A stretch of 64,000 nt of DNA from Candidatus Carbonibacillus altaicus (GTDB lineage Bacteria; Bacillota; Bacilli; Thermicanales; DSM-22653): the NCBI GenBank assembly GCA_003050645.1, contig PEBX01000002.1, positions 1 through 64,000 of the forward strand. Direction: 5' to 3'. The translations under genes were made by a program, and so were the position numbers. Within the stretch, counting starts at the first letter, position 1. Each line of letters starts with the position of its first letter. A model generated the notes under the pieces. That model was not told the origin of the DNA. It made no database searches and saw only the letters and a program-made list of their open reading frames with translations. Positions 8,314 to 17,129 of this stretch are shown here, piece after piece.

Positions 8314-10626
8314 ATGATGCAGACTGCCAATCTCGGTTATCCCCGTCTCGGCGAGCGCCGTGAGTGGAAACGCGCTTTGGAGCGCTTCTGGCAGGGGAAG
8401 ATCTCCGAAGAGGAGTTGGAGAGGACACTCACTGACATTCGGCTTGCGCGGCTTAAAAAGCAACAAAAGGCCGGAATCACGTGGATTCCCGTCGGTGATT
8501 TTACGGCATATGACCACATTCTCGACATGACGGCGACGTTCGGCCTGGTGCCGCGGCGCTTTCATCCGTCCTTTCAATACGACGGTGGGCCGCTATCGAC
8601 GGCGCTGTACTTCGCCATCGCGCGGGGGAGCGACGAGGTGCCGGCGAGCGAGATGACGAAGTGGTTCAACACGAACTATCACTACATCGTCCCGGAGCTG
8701 GACGCCGTCGCGGAAGGGCACGCGCCGGCGGTGGTCGACAACCGTCCGCTCAAAGCGTATCTCGAGGCCAAGGAAACGCTCGGCATCGACGGACGGACGG
8801 TCATCGTGGGACCGTACACGTTCGTGAAGTTGTCCAAGGGCTATTCGGAGGATGCTTTTCAAAGGATCGTCCGGGCGTTCATTCCGGCATACGCGGAGCT
8901 CATCCGGTCGCTGGATGCCGCCGGGGCGACGTGGATTCAAATCGATGAACCGTCTCTTGTCGGCGATGTTCCGGCGGAAGATGTGCCGCTTCTTCGGGAC
9001 GTGTACGGTGCCTTGGCCAAAACGCGCCGAAACGTGAAAATCATGTTGCAGACGTATTTTGAGGCCTTGGATCGGTATCCCGAGATGGTCCGGTTGCCTG
9101 TCGACGGTATCGGCTTGGATTTTGTCCACGGCGCAAAGGAGAATGTGGACAATCTCAGGCACCATGGTTTTCCGGAGGATAAGGTGCTCGGCGTGGGCCT
9201 GATCAACGGTCGCAACGTCTGGCGGGCGGATTTGGAGGAGCGTGCACATTTTCTTAGCGATCTCTCCACAGTCGTTCCATATGAGCGCATGATCCTTTCG
9301 CCCTCGGCGAGTCTCCTCTTTGTACCGATCACGCTGGAACGGGAGACGGAGCTTGATCCGGACCTAAAGAACGTCCTCGCTTTTGCCGATGAAAAGCTGG
9401 CCGAACTTGCCCTTCTGGCCAAAGCGGATGCCCCGGACGCCGAGACCGAGGCCGCCTATCGAGCGGCGAGCGAGGCGCGGCGCCGCTTCCTTAAGCTTCA
9501 TCCGTTCCCGGCACCGGAGGCGGTGACGCCGGAAGAGACGACGCGGGCCAAGCCGTTCGAGGCGCGGCGCACCGTCCAGGAGGAACGCTTCAAGCTCCCG
9601 CTGCTTCCGACGACGACCATCGGCAGTTTTCCACAGACGAAAGACGTTCGCGAAGCTCGGGCGCGCTGGCGGAAGGGCGAACTCGACGACGAAGCGTATC
9701 AGACATTCATCAAGGAGAAGATTGCGGAGTGGGTCCGCATCCAGGAAGAGCTCGGGCTAGACGTCTTCGTCCACGGGGAATTCGAACGGACGGACATGGT
9801 CGAATACTTCGGGGAAAAGCTCGGCGGGTTCGCCTTCACTGAATACGGTTGGGTGCAGTCGTACGGTTCGCGGGCGGTGAAGCCCCCGATCATCTACGGC
9901 GAGATCGTCTACCGCGCACCGCTTACCGTCGCTGAGACGGCGTTCGCCCAGTCGCTCACGTCCAAGCCGGTGAAGGGGATGCTCACCGGTCCGGTAACGA
10001 TCCTGCAGTGGTCGTTCGCTCGGGAAGACGTCGTGCCGGAGGCAATCGCCTTCTCCATCGCCCGCGCATTGCGGCAAGAAGTTCAAGCGCTGGAAGCGGC
10101 AGGCATCGAAATGGTGCAGGTCGATGAACCTGCTTTTCGCGAAGGACTTCCGCAAAAGCGCGCCAAGTGGGATCATTATCTTGATTGGGCAGTCAGGGCT
10201 TTTCGTCTGGTGACGGCCGTCGCCAGGCCAGAGACGCAGGTGCATACGCATATGTGTTACAGCGAGTTTTCCGACATCATCGAGGCGATCAAGGCGCTGG
10301 ATGCCGATGTCATCTCCATCGAGACGTCCCGCAGCCACGGTGAACTGATCGGGGCCTTTGAAGCCCATACGTATGACAAAGGGATCGGGCTCGGCGTCTA
10401 TGACATCCACTCTCCGCGCGTACCTGACGCCTGGGAGATGAAGTCCCTAGCTCTCCGCGCATTGCGCGTTCTTCCGAAGGAGCACTTCTGGATCAATCCC
10501 GACTGCGGGCTCAAAACGCGGGACGTGCCGGAGACGATCGCGGCGCTTCGGAACATGGTCGAAGCGGCCAGAGCGCTGAGAAGAGAGCTCGGCGTGGAAG
10601 TCGGGGATGGGGCTTCGCGCCCTTGA
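8314..10626 (+). CDS. metE: Cobalamin-independent methionine synthase (770 aa)
   Basis: MetE transfers the methyl group of 5-methyltetrahydropteroyl-polyglutamate to homocysteine to form methionine in the cytoplasm. The length (770 residues) is normal. The N-terminal domain begins with NLGYPRLGERREWKRALERF. The C-terminal catalytic domain begins near LPTTTIGSFPQT. The zinc and homocysteine ligands are visible as H646 and C648 in HTHMCYSEF and C731 in NPDCGLKTR. ATG at 8314 follows AAAGGAGTGGAG. It sits behind an S-box and is followed 105 bases later by metY, so the pair is probably one SAM-repressed operon. Confidence 0.97.
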   Translation: MMQTANLGYPRLGERREWKRALERFWQGKISEEELERTLTDIRLARLKKQQKAGITWIPVGDFTAYDHILDMTATFGLVPRRFHPSFQYDGGPLSTALYFAIARGSDEVPASEMTKWFNTNYHYIVPELDAVAEGHAPAVVDNRPLKAYLEAKETLGIDGRTVIVGPYTFVKLSKGYSEDAFQRIVRAFIPAYAELIRSLDAAGATWIQIDEPSLVGDVPAEDVPLLRDVYGALAKTRRNVKIMLQTYFEALDRYPEMVRLPVDGIGLDFVHGAKENVDNLRHHGFPEDKVLGVGLINGRNVWRADLEERAHFLSDLSTVVPYERMILSPSASLLFVPITLERETELDPDLKNVLAFADEKLAELALLAKADAPDAETEAAYRAASEARRRFLKLHPFPAPEAVTPEETTRAKPFEARRTVQEERFKLPLLPTTTIGSFPQTKDVREARARWRKGELDDEAYQTFIKEKIAEWVRIQEELGLDVFVHGEFERTDMVEYFGEKLGGFAFTEYGWVQSYGSRAVKPPIIYGEIVYRAPLTVAETAFAQSLTSKPVKGMLTGPVTILQWSFAREDVVPEAIAFSIARALRQEVQALEAAGIEMVQVDEPAFREGLPQKRAKWDHYLDWAVRAFRLVTAVARPETQVHTHMCYSEFSDIIEAIKALDADVISIETSRSHGELIGAFEAHTYDKGIGLGVYDIHSPRVPDAWEMKSLALRALRVLPKEHFWINPDCGLKTRDVPETIAALRNMVEAARALRRELGVEVGDGASRP

Positions 10627-10704
10627 GAATGTGATTCCCCCGTGAGGGCGGACGTATATGTCGAGGCAGATGAAGGAGTATGAGGGTGGAGGCGGAGGCG
10701 ATGA

Positions 10705-11976
<1,272 letters not shown>

Positions 11977-12021
11977 GGTCGGCGGACTTGAAGCCGATCG
12001 TTTAAAAGTAATCGAAAAGTC

Positions 12022-12050
12022 TAGACAGAAGATCATCCGCTTTGTAAAAT
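12022..12050 (+). promoter_or_regulatory. Promoter of the third S-box leader
   Basis: TAGACA at 12022-12027 and TAAAAT at 12045-12050, 17-base spacer, preceded by a TG. Confidence 0.55.
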
Positions 12051-12070
12051 GAGTTCAAGCTTTTACATTT

Positions 12071-12104
12071 CAAGCCTTGAATCTTCTCAAGCCTTGAATC
12101 TTCG
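12071..12104. repeat. 17-bp tandem duplication in S-box leader
   Basis: CAAGCCTTGAATCTTC occurs twice in direct tandem (12071-12087 and 12088-12104), just upstream of the aptamer. Confidence 0.9.
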
Positions 12105-12111
12105 TGAAAAC

Positions 12112-12277
12112 CTTCTTATCCAGAGCGGCGGAGGGACTGGCCCGATGAAGCCCGGCAACCGTCTTGCTAAGTTGCGTCGTTGATGGCGGATCGAAAGCCG
12201 CATTGAAGGCGCATGCTGCGCAGGAAATGGTGCCAACTCCTGCGGAATGCGTATCTCGCGTTCCGAGAGATAAGAAG
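12112..12277 (+). promoter_or_regulatory. SAM-I riboswitch (S-box) of yezD / sulfate-assimilation remnant
   Basis: Core elements CCAGAGCGGCGGAGGGAC, CTGGCCCGATGAAGCCCGGC and GGTGCCAACTCCTGCGG are all present. P1 pairs CTTCTTAT (12112-12119) with ATAAGAAG (12270-12277). P3 is unusually long, making the aptamer about 166 bases. A terminator follows at 12297-12331. It is the closest relative of the damaged copy at 3054. Confidence 0.95.
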
Positions 12278-12296
12278 AGGTGTTTCGGCTGCGGCG

Positions 12297-12331
12297 CGAA
12301 ATCCCTCTTCTTGTCGAAGAGGGATTTTTTC
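12297..12331 (+). terminator. Intrinsic terminator of third S-box
   Basis: AAATCCCTCTTC pairs with GAAGAGGGATTT around a short loop and runs into six T residues. Confidence 0.9.
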
Positions 12332-12405
12332 GTGATACCGCCTAAGATCGGCGCTCCTTACTGAAGCCCATTGTACGGAATGTAGGAGGATCGGGAGGGA
12401 ACATC

Positions 12406-12645
12406 ATGTCGGAGACGATTGGCCCGCGTTTTCTCAATGCTTGGTTGGACCGCATCGAAAAGGCGCTTGAAGGCCTGGAGTACGGAACCGTTCAAATTAC
12501 GGTTCATGACGGTCAAATCGTACAAATCGACCGGACGGAGAAGATGCGGTTCCCGGTGGCCGCAAAAATGGCCGCAAAGGGAAAGGCGGCTTTAGCGGGA
12601 ATGAAGCGGGAAAATACCGATACCGGATCCAAGTGCCATCGCTGA
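12406..12645 (+). CDS. yezD: YezD-family small protein (DUF2292), 79 aa
   Basis: The core reads LDRIEKALEGLEYGTVQITVHDGQIVQIDRTEK, typical of the DUF2292/YezD family. These proteins are short and often sit next to sulfur-assimilation or cysteine-regulon genes in Firmicutes; the function is unknown. ATG at 12406 follows AGGAGGATCGGGAGGG. S-box control and the sulfate-transport remnant downstream agree with a sulfur role. A strong nested hairpin at 12709-12767 follows. Confidence 0.85.
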   Translation: MSETIGPRFLNAWLDRIEKALEGLEYGTVQITVHDGQIVQIDRTEKMRFPVAAKMAAKGKAALAGMKRENTDTGSKCHR

Positions 12646-12708
12646 CCATACTGTGAAACATAACCGATTGTTCTGCATTGATTTTTTCATCGGCCGACTG
12701 GACGACCA

Positions 12709-12770
12709 GAGGCCCCTGACATCTGCCGTGAGGTGGCGTACCGCCAAGAGCGGCAGAGCAGGGGCCTTTT
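12709..12770 (+). terminator. Long nested hairpin terminator after yezD
   Basis: AGGCCCCTG pairs with CAGGGGCCT, TCTGCCG with CGGCAGA, and GGTGGCG with CGCC, forming a stacked stem ending in TTTT. It separates yezD from the sulfate-binding-protein remnant. Confidence 0.75.
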
Positions 12771-12807
12771 GTGTTGAAAAGTATAGAAGAAGGGTGTGGG
12801 GAAGAAC

Positions 12808-13074
12808 ATGAGGACGTGGATCGAAAGGCGCGGGTTCGCCTTCTTTATCTTGATCATCGCTTTTGCCTTCGCCGGGCTTGCGGCTTGCAACAACGCCTCC
12901 GGGACGGGGGAGAAAGGTCGGGGCGACCGCCTCTCGGCTCAGGAGGAAAGTTCGGCGTCCGAGCAGGCGGCGGACGCTCGGAAGGGTGACGCTCCGACCG
13001 CAGAGATTTTAAACGTCTCGTTTGATGTCGGTCGGGAACTTTACGCCGACTATAACCAGGCGTTTGCCGTTTAC
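12808..13074 (+). pseudogene. Sulfate-binding lipoprotein, N-terminal fragment
   Basis: A signal peptide with lipobox (FAFAGLAAC) is followed by a Ser/Ala-rich linker and EILNVSFDVGRELYADYNQAFAVYW. That last motif marks the mature N-terminus of sulfate/thiosulfate-binding proteins (Sbp/CysP). Homology ends at about 13074, where the sequence passes into CysH. The solute-binding lobes are gone. ATG at 12808 lies behind GGGGAAGAAC; an upstream ATG at 12796 is also possible. Confidence 0.85.
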
Positions 13075-13405
13075 TGGTGCTTGATCCGGAGGAAATCCGT
13101 TCGCTGGCCGAAACGCTGAGGGACGCGCCCCGGAGGAAATCTTGCGTACGGCGCTCGAGCGCATTCCGCGCCTCGCGTTGGTGTGCAGCTTCGGCGCGGA
13201 AGACATGGTCATCCTGGACCTCTTGATGAAAATCGACCCAGAGGCGTCCGTGTTCTACCTGGATACGGATTTGTTCTTCCCGGAGACGTACGCGCTTCGG
13301 GATGAGGCGGTTCGGCGCTACGGCATTCCGACTGCCCTTTTACGGCTCGAATTCGCTGCAACCTCTGACTTTTCCCGTGATGATGGAGCGCAATCGATTC
13401 AATAG
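13075..13405 (+). pseudogene. cysH: Phosphoadenylyl/adenylyl-sulfate reductase fragment
   Basis: LDPEEIRSLAETLRDA, one frame before a C-run near 13120, continues in the next frame as EEILRTALERIPRLALVCSF and then GAEDMVILDL and YLDTDLFFPETYALRDEAV. This is the N-terminal part of CysH, which reduces activated sulfate to sulfite. One base is missing at the C-run, and the protein is cut after about 90 residues. The C-terminal catalytic ECGLH cysteine and the Cys pairs of the APS-reducing type are lost. It joins directly to the truncated sulfate-binding gene, so a deletion removed the intervening transport genes. Confidence 0.87.
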
Positions 13406-13526
13406 CAGCTTAAGTTTCTTATTCAATGCTCTGTCACTGATCTCAAATAAGGCATATCGCAATTAGCCCACAGAAAGAAATTGTTGCTCTGTATAAACCA
13501 TATATGATAAGATATTAACGATTCCA

Positions 13527-13575
13527 AAAACAGACGAAAAAAGCATAGTGGTATGCGGAAGAAAGCGTCTGTTTT
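13527..13575 (+). promoter_or_regulatory. Long hairpin in the leader of the DUF4282 gene
   Basis: AAAACAGACG at 13527-13536 pairs perfectly with CGTCTGTTTT at 13566-13575. Inside it, GCATA and TATGC form a second hairpin. It lies between a possible -10 (TATGAT, 13503-13508) and the ribosome site, so it could be a terminator of upstream transcription or a leader attenuator. Confidence 0.45.
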
Positions 13576-13602
13576 AATCGGGTCTAAAGGAGCGATCATC
13601 AG

Positions 13603-14004
13603 ATGAACGAAAATTTTTTCAAAAACCTGTTTGATTTTTCGTTTCGCCGCTTCATCACACCTCAAGTCTCGGGCATTTTTTATGGCTTGGCCGTGGTAGT
13701 CATCGGTCTTTTCTCCCTCATCCTCCTCTTTGCTCTTTTTCCTCTGTCGTTGATTGTTTCCCCTGTCCTCTTTATCGTTTTAGTCATTTTAGCACGCATG
13801 AGCATTGAATCTACCGTAGCTCTTATGCGCATAGCGGAAAATTCGTCGCTGCTTGTCGATCTTGAACGCAAACGATGGTCCGGATCGATCCCAGAAAAAC
13901 CGCTCGAACTGCAGCCGACTCAATCAAACGATTCGCACACAGCGCCCCCAAATGAGCCTCCGTCTTCAGTGGACGATAGCCAAGCGCCATCCACTCCGAT
14001 GTAA
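13603..14004 (+). CDS. DUF4282 membrane protein, 133 aa
   Basis: The N-terminus NENFFKNLFDFSFRRFITP is followed by two hydrophobic helices (about 25-50 and 52-72) and RMSIESTVALMRIAENSSLL, the usual DUF4282 pattern. The C-terminal 45 residues are a hydrophilic Pro/Ser-rich tail. Function is unknown. ATG at 13603 follows AAAGGAGCG. It is a single gene between remnants. Confidence 0.85.
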   Translation: MNENFFKNLFDFSFRRFITPQVSGIFYGLAVVVIGLFSLILLFALFPLSLIVSPVLFIVLVILARMSIESTVALMRIAENSSLLVDLERKRWSGSIPEKPLELQPTQSNDSHTAPPNEPPSSVDDSQAPSTPM

Positions 14005-14052
14005 GAGGGCTTTGAACCGGCGGAACTTGCGGTGGAAGGTTGCGGAGGAGGG

Positions 14053-15015
14053 TTAGTGAAGTTGCTGCTTTAGTTTTTGAATTTCTTCTACAGACAATTC
14101 CGTGAAAAATGCAATTTCATCAACATCATTCCCTTTTTCCAGCATCTTCATAGCCATTTTGATTGCCTTTTGCCGCTCACCTTCTGCCAATCCTTTCTCC
14201 AGCCCTTCTGCCAATCCTTTCTCCAGTCCTTCTGCCAATCCTTTCTCCCTGGCCTGCTGTTCTGCCCTTTGCAGCCTGATTTCCGCTTCCCGCTCTGCAG
14301 CCAACGCATCCAAAATGGCTTTCCGCCGGGATTCATACTCCGCCCACTTTTTCTCGTCGCGGCTCAGGTCTTCCCATTCTTCAAACGCTTGTTTCAACGC
14401 AGGATCTTTCATTGCAATCTCCTCCAATTCTATGCGAATTTCTTCGTGATCGTCTGCCTCCAGCAGCAACAACCATCTCTCCAGCTCATTGTCATGTGGA
14501 TTGACGGCGCGTTGCTCCCATCTGTCCATCAGCTTCGGGATCTCCATGAAATGAATTTCCAGCACATCCGTTAGCAGAAACTGCTCCTGATCCTCGTATA
14601 GATGAAAGGTGGTACGAAAACGATCTGTCTCTTTCAGAAAACGGAAATTGAGAATGTTGATCGTGATCGTTTTGGCCAAATCGATGTAAGGCGTTCCCTT
14701 TTGCATCTGAGCAGCATAGATGCGTGACCAGTAATAGAGGGTGCGCTTCTTCATGTCAAACTTGTTTGCCAGTTGAATCTCGATGTTGACGTGTTCGCCT
14801 TGCTCCGTTTTAGCATGAATGTCCAACACGGACGCTTTGTCTTCGATGTGTTCCCGTTGGATGACGGGATTCAAGATTTCTACTGATGCAATTCGTTTTT
14901 CTTTTGTCAGTTGGAGCGCGGCATTGAGGAAGGCCAGGAGGATCGGTTCGTTTCCGGTTTTCCCAAATACCTGTTTGAAAGCAAAGTCGATCTTCAGATC
15001 CATCAGTTTGGTCAC
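14053..15015 (-). CDS. Rpn-family recombination-promoting nuclease / PD-(D/E)XK transposase-like protein, 320 aa
   Basis: The N-terminal domain (about 1-230) begins DLKIDFAFKQVFGKTGNEPIL and contains SVLDIHAKTEQGEHVNIEIQ, the PD-(D/E)XK core with D and ExQ. These Rpn proteins are linked to DNA cleavage and RecA-independent recombination. The C-terminus has an exact eight-residue tandem repeat, GLAEGLEK, near 260-285. It is encoded by 24-bp repeats at about 14193-14265. Repeat number varies between relatives in this family. The gene is intact and isolated among broken genes. Confidence 0.9.
   Translation of the reverse strand: MTKLMDLKIDFAFKQVFGKTGNEPILLAFLNAALQLTKEKRIASVEILNPVIQREHIEDKASVLDIHAKTEQGEHVNIEIQLANKFDMKKRTLYYWSRIYAAQMQKGTPYIDLAKTITINILNFRFLKETDRFRTTFHLYEDQEQFLLTDVLEIHFMEIPKLMDRWEQRAVNPHDNELERWLLLLEADDHEEIRIELEEIAMKDPALKQAFEEWEDLSRDEKKWAEYESRRKAILDALAAEREAEIRLQRAEQQAREKGLAEGLEKGLAEGLEKGLAEGERQKAIKMAMKMLEKGNDVDEIAFFTELSVEEIQKLKQQLH
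14190..14258. repeat. 24-bp coding tandem repeat in rpn gene
   Basis: TTCTGCCAATCCTTTCTCCA recurs about three times with a 24-base period, encoding GLAEGLEK on the minus strand. Confidence 0.9.
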
Positions 15016-15139
15016 GCCATCACCGTCCCCTCGCCGCGCATTGTCTGTATGATCATTATACCACCTAAACAGGCTTTCGGCACATCATTGCGATATCTCG
15101 ATTGAATGGCCAATCGTATTTGAGGAAGGGCGCTGTCTA

Positions 15140-15392
15140 CCTAACGACACTGGGAAAAGAGGCAGCGGTCGTCATCCTCGTCCCCGACGGCAGCGGCCCT
15201 TCTAATTCCAGGGCACGGGCATGGGTCGCTGAAAAACCAAATCTGTTGAATGTCGCGGTCAGCCGGGCAAAAGAACGGCTTTACATCATTGGCAATCGAA
15301 GCGATTGGAAGAGTCTAGGAGGTTTTAGCATCGTCGTTCAGCATCTTAATCCAATGAGATTAGATGATATCGACTGCCCTTATGAATGTTAA
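15140..15392 (+). pseudogene. Superfamily 1 helicase, C-terminal fragment
   Basis: GKEAAVVILVPDGSG, then WVAEKPNLLNVAVSRAKERL and YIIGNRSDWK, match the end of AAA_12-type superfamily 1 DNA/RNA helicases (motifs V-VI, with VAVSRAKERL as the arginine-finger motif). No helicase sequence is found upstream, so this is a remnant of a gene of perhaps 1000 residues. Confidence 0.82.
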
Positions 15393-15494
15393 CTCGGGAA
15401 ATAAAGCATCACCGCAAAAGAAACACTGGAGAAAAGACAGTAGCTATTTGCATTTGGATTGGTTCTCTCGTATCCTGCTTTTCAAATTGATCCT

Positions 15495-15690
15495 GCTCAC
15501 TTCAGGAAGCCGGTGAAGGCCTGCCCAAAGGCGGCCCACTTAAGCGAATACCGCGTTCCTTGCAGTACTTGAGATTTGCTCGGGTGCGGAAGATCTTGTC
15601 AGCCAGAATGGCTTCCGGATTATACCCGTAGCGCTTCCGGTAGGCCTCCGCTACTTCCTGCAAGAGATGTCCCTCATGAAAGTTGTTCCA
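15495..15690 (-). pseudogene. IS5-like transposase fragment
   Basis: On the minus strand a continuous stretch reads HLLQEVAEAYRKRYGYNPEA, then ILADKIFRTRANLKYCKERG and IRLSGPPLGRP, a well-known conserved block of IS5-like transposases. Both ends are missing. Confidence 0.82.
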
Positions 15691-15869
15691 CTTTCATGCC
15701 TGCATTTGCTCCGCATTCGGATTGCAAAAGGCAGCTTCAAATCCATCATGTTGTTTGAACAGAAGGAAGGCATCCGTGAGCGTTCGCTTTCCATCCCGGA
15801 GAATGGCGGTTACGATGGTGCTGGCATTTATGTTCAAAGATCGTTTTTAAACCTTCCAACAGGCATTCC

Positions 15870-16110
15870 TGGTTTTCGTCTTTAAACATCTACATATACC
15901 TGGAGTTGCTGTGGCAGCGGTAGGTTCATCGGCTAGAATCACAAGAGGATCATTGACCATAGCCTGAGCGATAGCGACACGTTGGCGCTCTTCTTCGGAG
16001 AGTTTTAGAGTTTGGAAGTGATTTTCTTTTGCGTCCATCCGAAGTCAACGTCTTCAAGAGCCTGATGGACTCTGGCCTGATTTTCCTTTTTACTGATCCG
16101 GTGAAGGGCT
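15870..16110 (-). pseudogene. ABC transporter ATP-binding protein fragment (LolD/MacB type)
   Basis: [12 protein letters not shown] in one frame is followed in another by [20 protein letters not shown] and VILADEPTA, the signature and Walker B of a LolD/MacB-type ATPase. Walker A and the C-terminal part are absent. Confidence 0.75.
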
Positions 16111-16301
16111 CCGTCGCCGTATTTTGTTTGCGTTTCTGGTGGGTCTTTTTTCCTATGACTAATGGATGATTGACTTATGGATGATTGATGGATCGAGCGC
16201 TTGAAATTGGTGATTGTAAGCGTTTAACTCGGTGATTATTAAGGAAATGTTAATTATTTATTAAGATTTTATTAAATTAACAGAGTAGGCTAAATGATCT
16301 A

Positions 16302-16329
16302 TTGACAGCCGTTTTTTGCCCTATATAAT
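16302..16329 (+). promoter_or_regulatory. Sigma-A promoter of the Tad pilus locus
   Basis: TTGACA at 16302-16307 and a perfect TATAAT at 16324-16329 with a 16-base spacer, in an AT-rich upstream stretch. It lies 69 bases before the preferred cpaB start. Confidence 0.75.
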
Positions 16330-16397
16330 CAACTTTAGAGATGGACAGGCCAGAAGATGAAAAAAACGCAAAACGGATGAGGAAAGGTGAAATAAGG

Positions 16398-17105
16398 ATG
16401 CTTCTGAGCGAGCACCGGGCACGAATCCTGCTGCTTTTATCTCTGGTGCTTGCGGGTTTTGCGGCGCTGCGCGTTTATCAGCAGATGCAGGATGCGACGG
16501 AACAGCTTGGAGGCCTGGTTCCGATCTACGTCGCGGCCACCGACATTGCAGCCCGAGAGCCGATCACGAAAACGATGGTGATGACGATCAGCATTCCGAA
16601 GCGATATGTGCGGGAAGAACACGTGACCGATCTGTCGGAACTTGAGGGAAATACGTCGCTCATTCCGCTTCGCAAAGGAGAATGGATTTCCCAAAGCATG
16701 TTGAAGCCGGCTTCATTTCTGGACAACACCCGTCTACGCCTCGTGCCGGTGGATGCCAGTGAGAAAGTCTACATCGATCCTTACTTGAAGCCGTTCGATC
16801 GGGCGGATCTGTTGATTTCCCGGAAAGTCGACGGCGGAAGTCCACAGACGGTCATCTTCCGAACCGACTTGGAGGTGGCCGATGTCACCGAGGGACCAGA
16901 AAACAAACCAGGAAAACGTGTTTATATCTCTATCCCGCTCGAGCTGGCCCCCGAAATTCTCCATGTCTTGCATTACTCGGATTACGCGTATCTGCTGAAG
17001 GCGTCGTCGCTGAAGCCGACGGCCGAAACGTTGAAGACAAGAGGGACGTCTCTCGTGCCGCCTGGGGATGAACGGGAAAAACAGGGCGATGAAAAGCAGG
17101 AGTAA
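16398..17105 (+). CDS. cpaB: Flp pilus assembly protein CpaB, 235 aa
   Basis: A short basic N-terminus and one membrane helix (ILLLLSLVLAGFAAL) precede a SAF domain that begins VPIYVAATDIAAREPITKTM and contains PLRKGEWISQSML. A second CpaB domain follows, ending near residue 205. CpaB is a membrane-anchored periplasm/cell-wall-side assembly factor of Tad pili. ATG at 16398 is preferred because GAGGAAAGGTG lies 8 bases before it; an in-frame ATG at 16341 would add 19 residues. It is the first gene of the locus; cpaE/tadZ starts 25 bases downstream. Confidence 0.9.
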   Translation: MLLSEHRARILLLLSLVLAGFAALRVYQQMQDATEQLGGLVPIYVAATDIAAREPITKTMVMTISIPKRYVREEHVTDLSELEGNTSLIPLRKGEWISQSMLKPASFLDNTRLRLVPVDASEKVYIDPYLKPFDRADLLISRKVDGGSPQTVIFRTDLEVADVTEGPENKPGKRVYISIPLELAPEILHVLHYSDYAYLLKASSLKPTAETLKTRGTSLVPPGDEREKQGDEKQE

Positions 17106-17129
17106 AATAACTGGACGGAGTGGCGCGGC

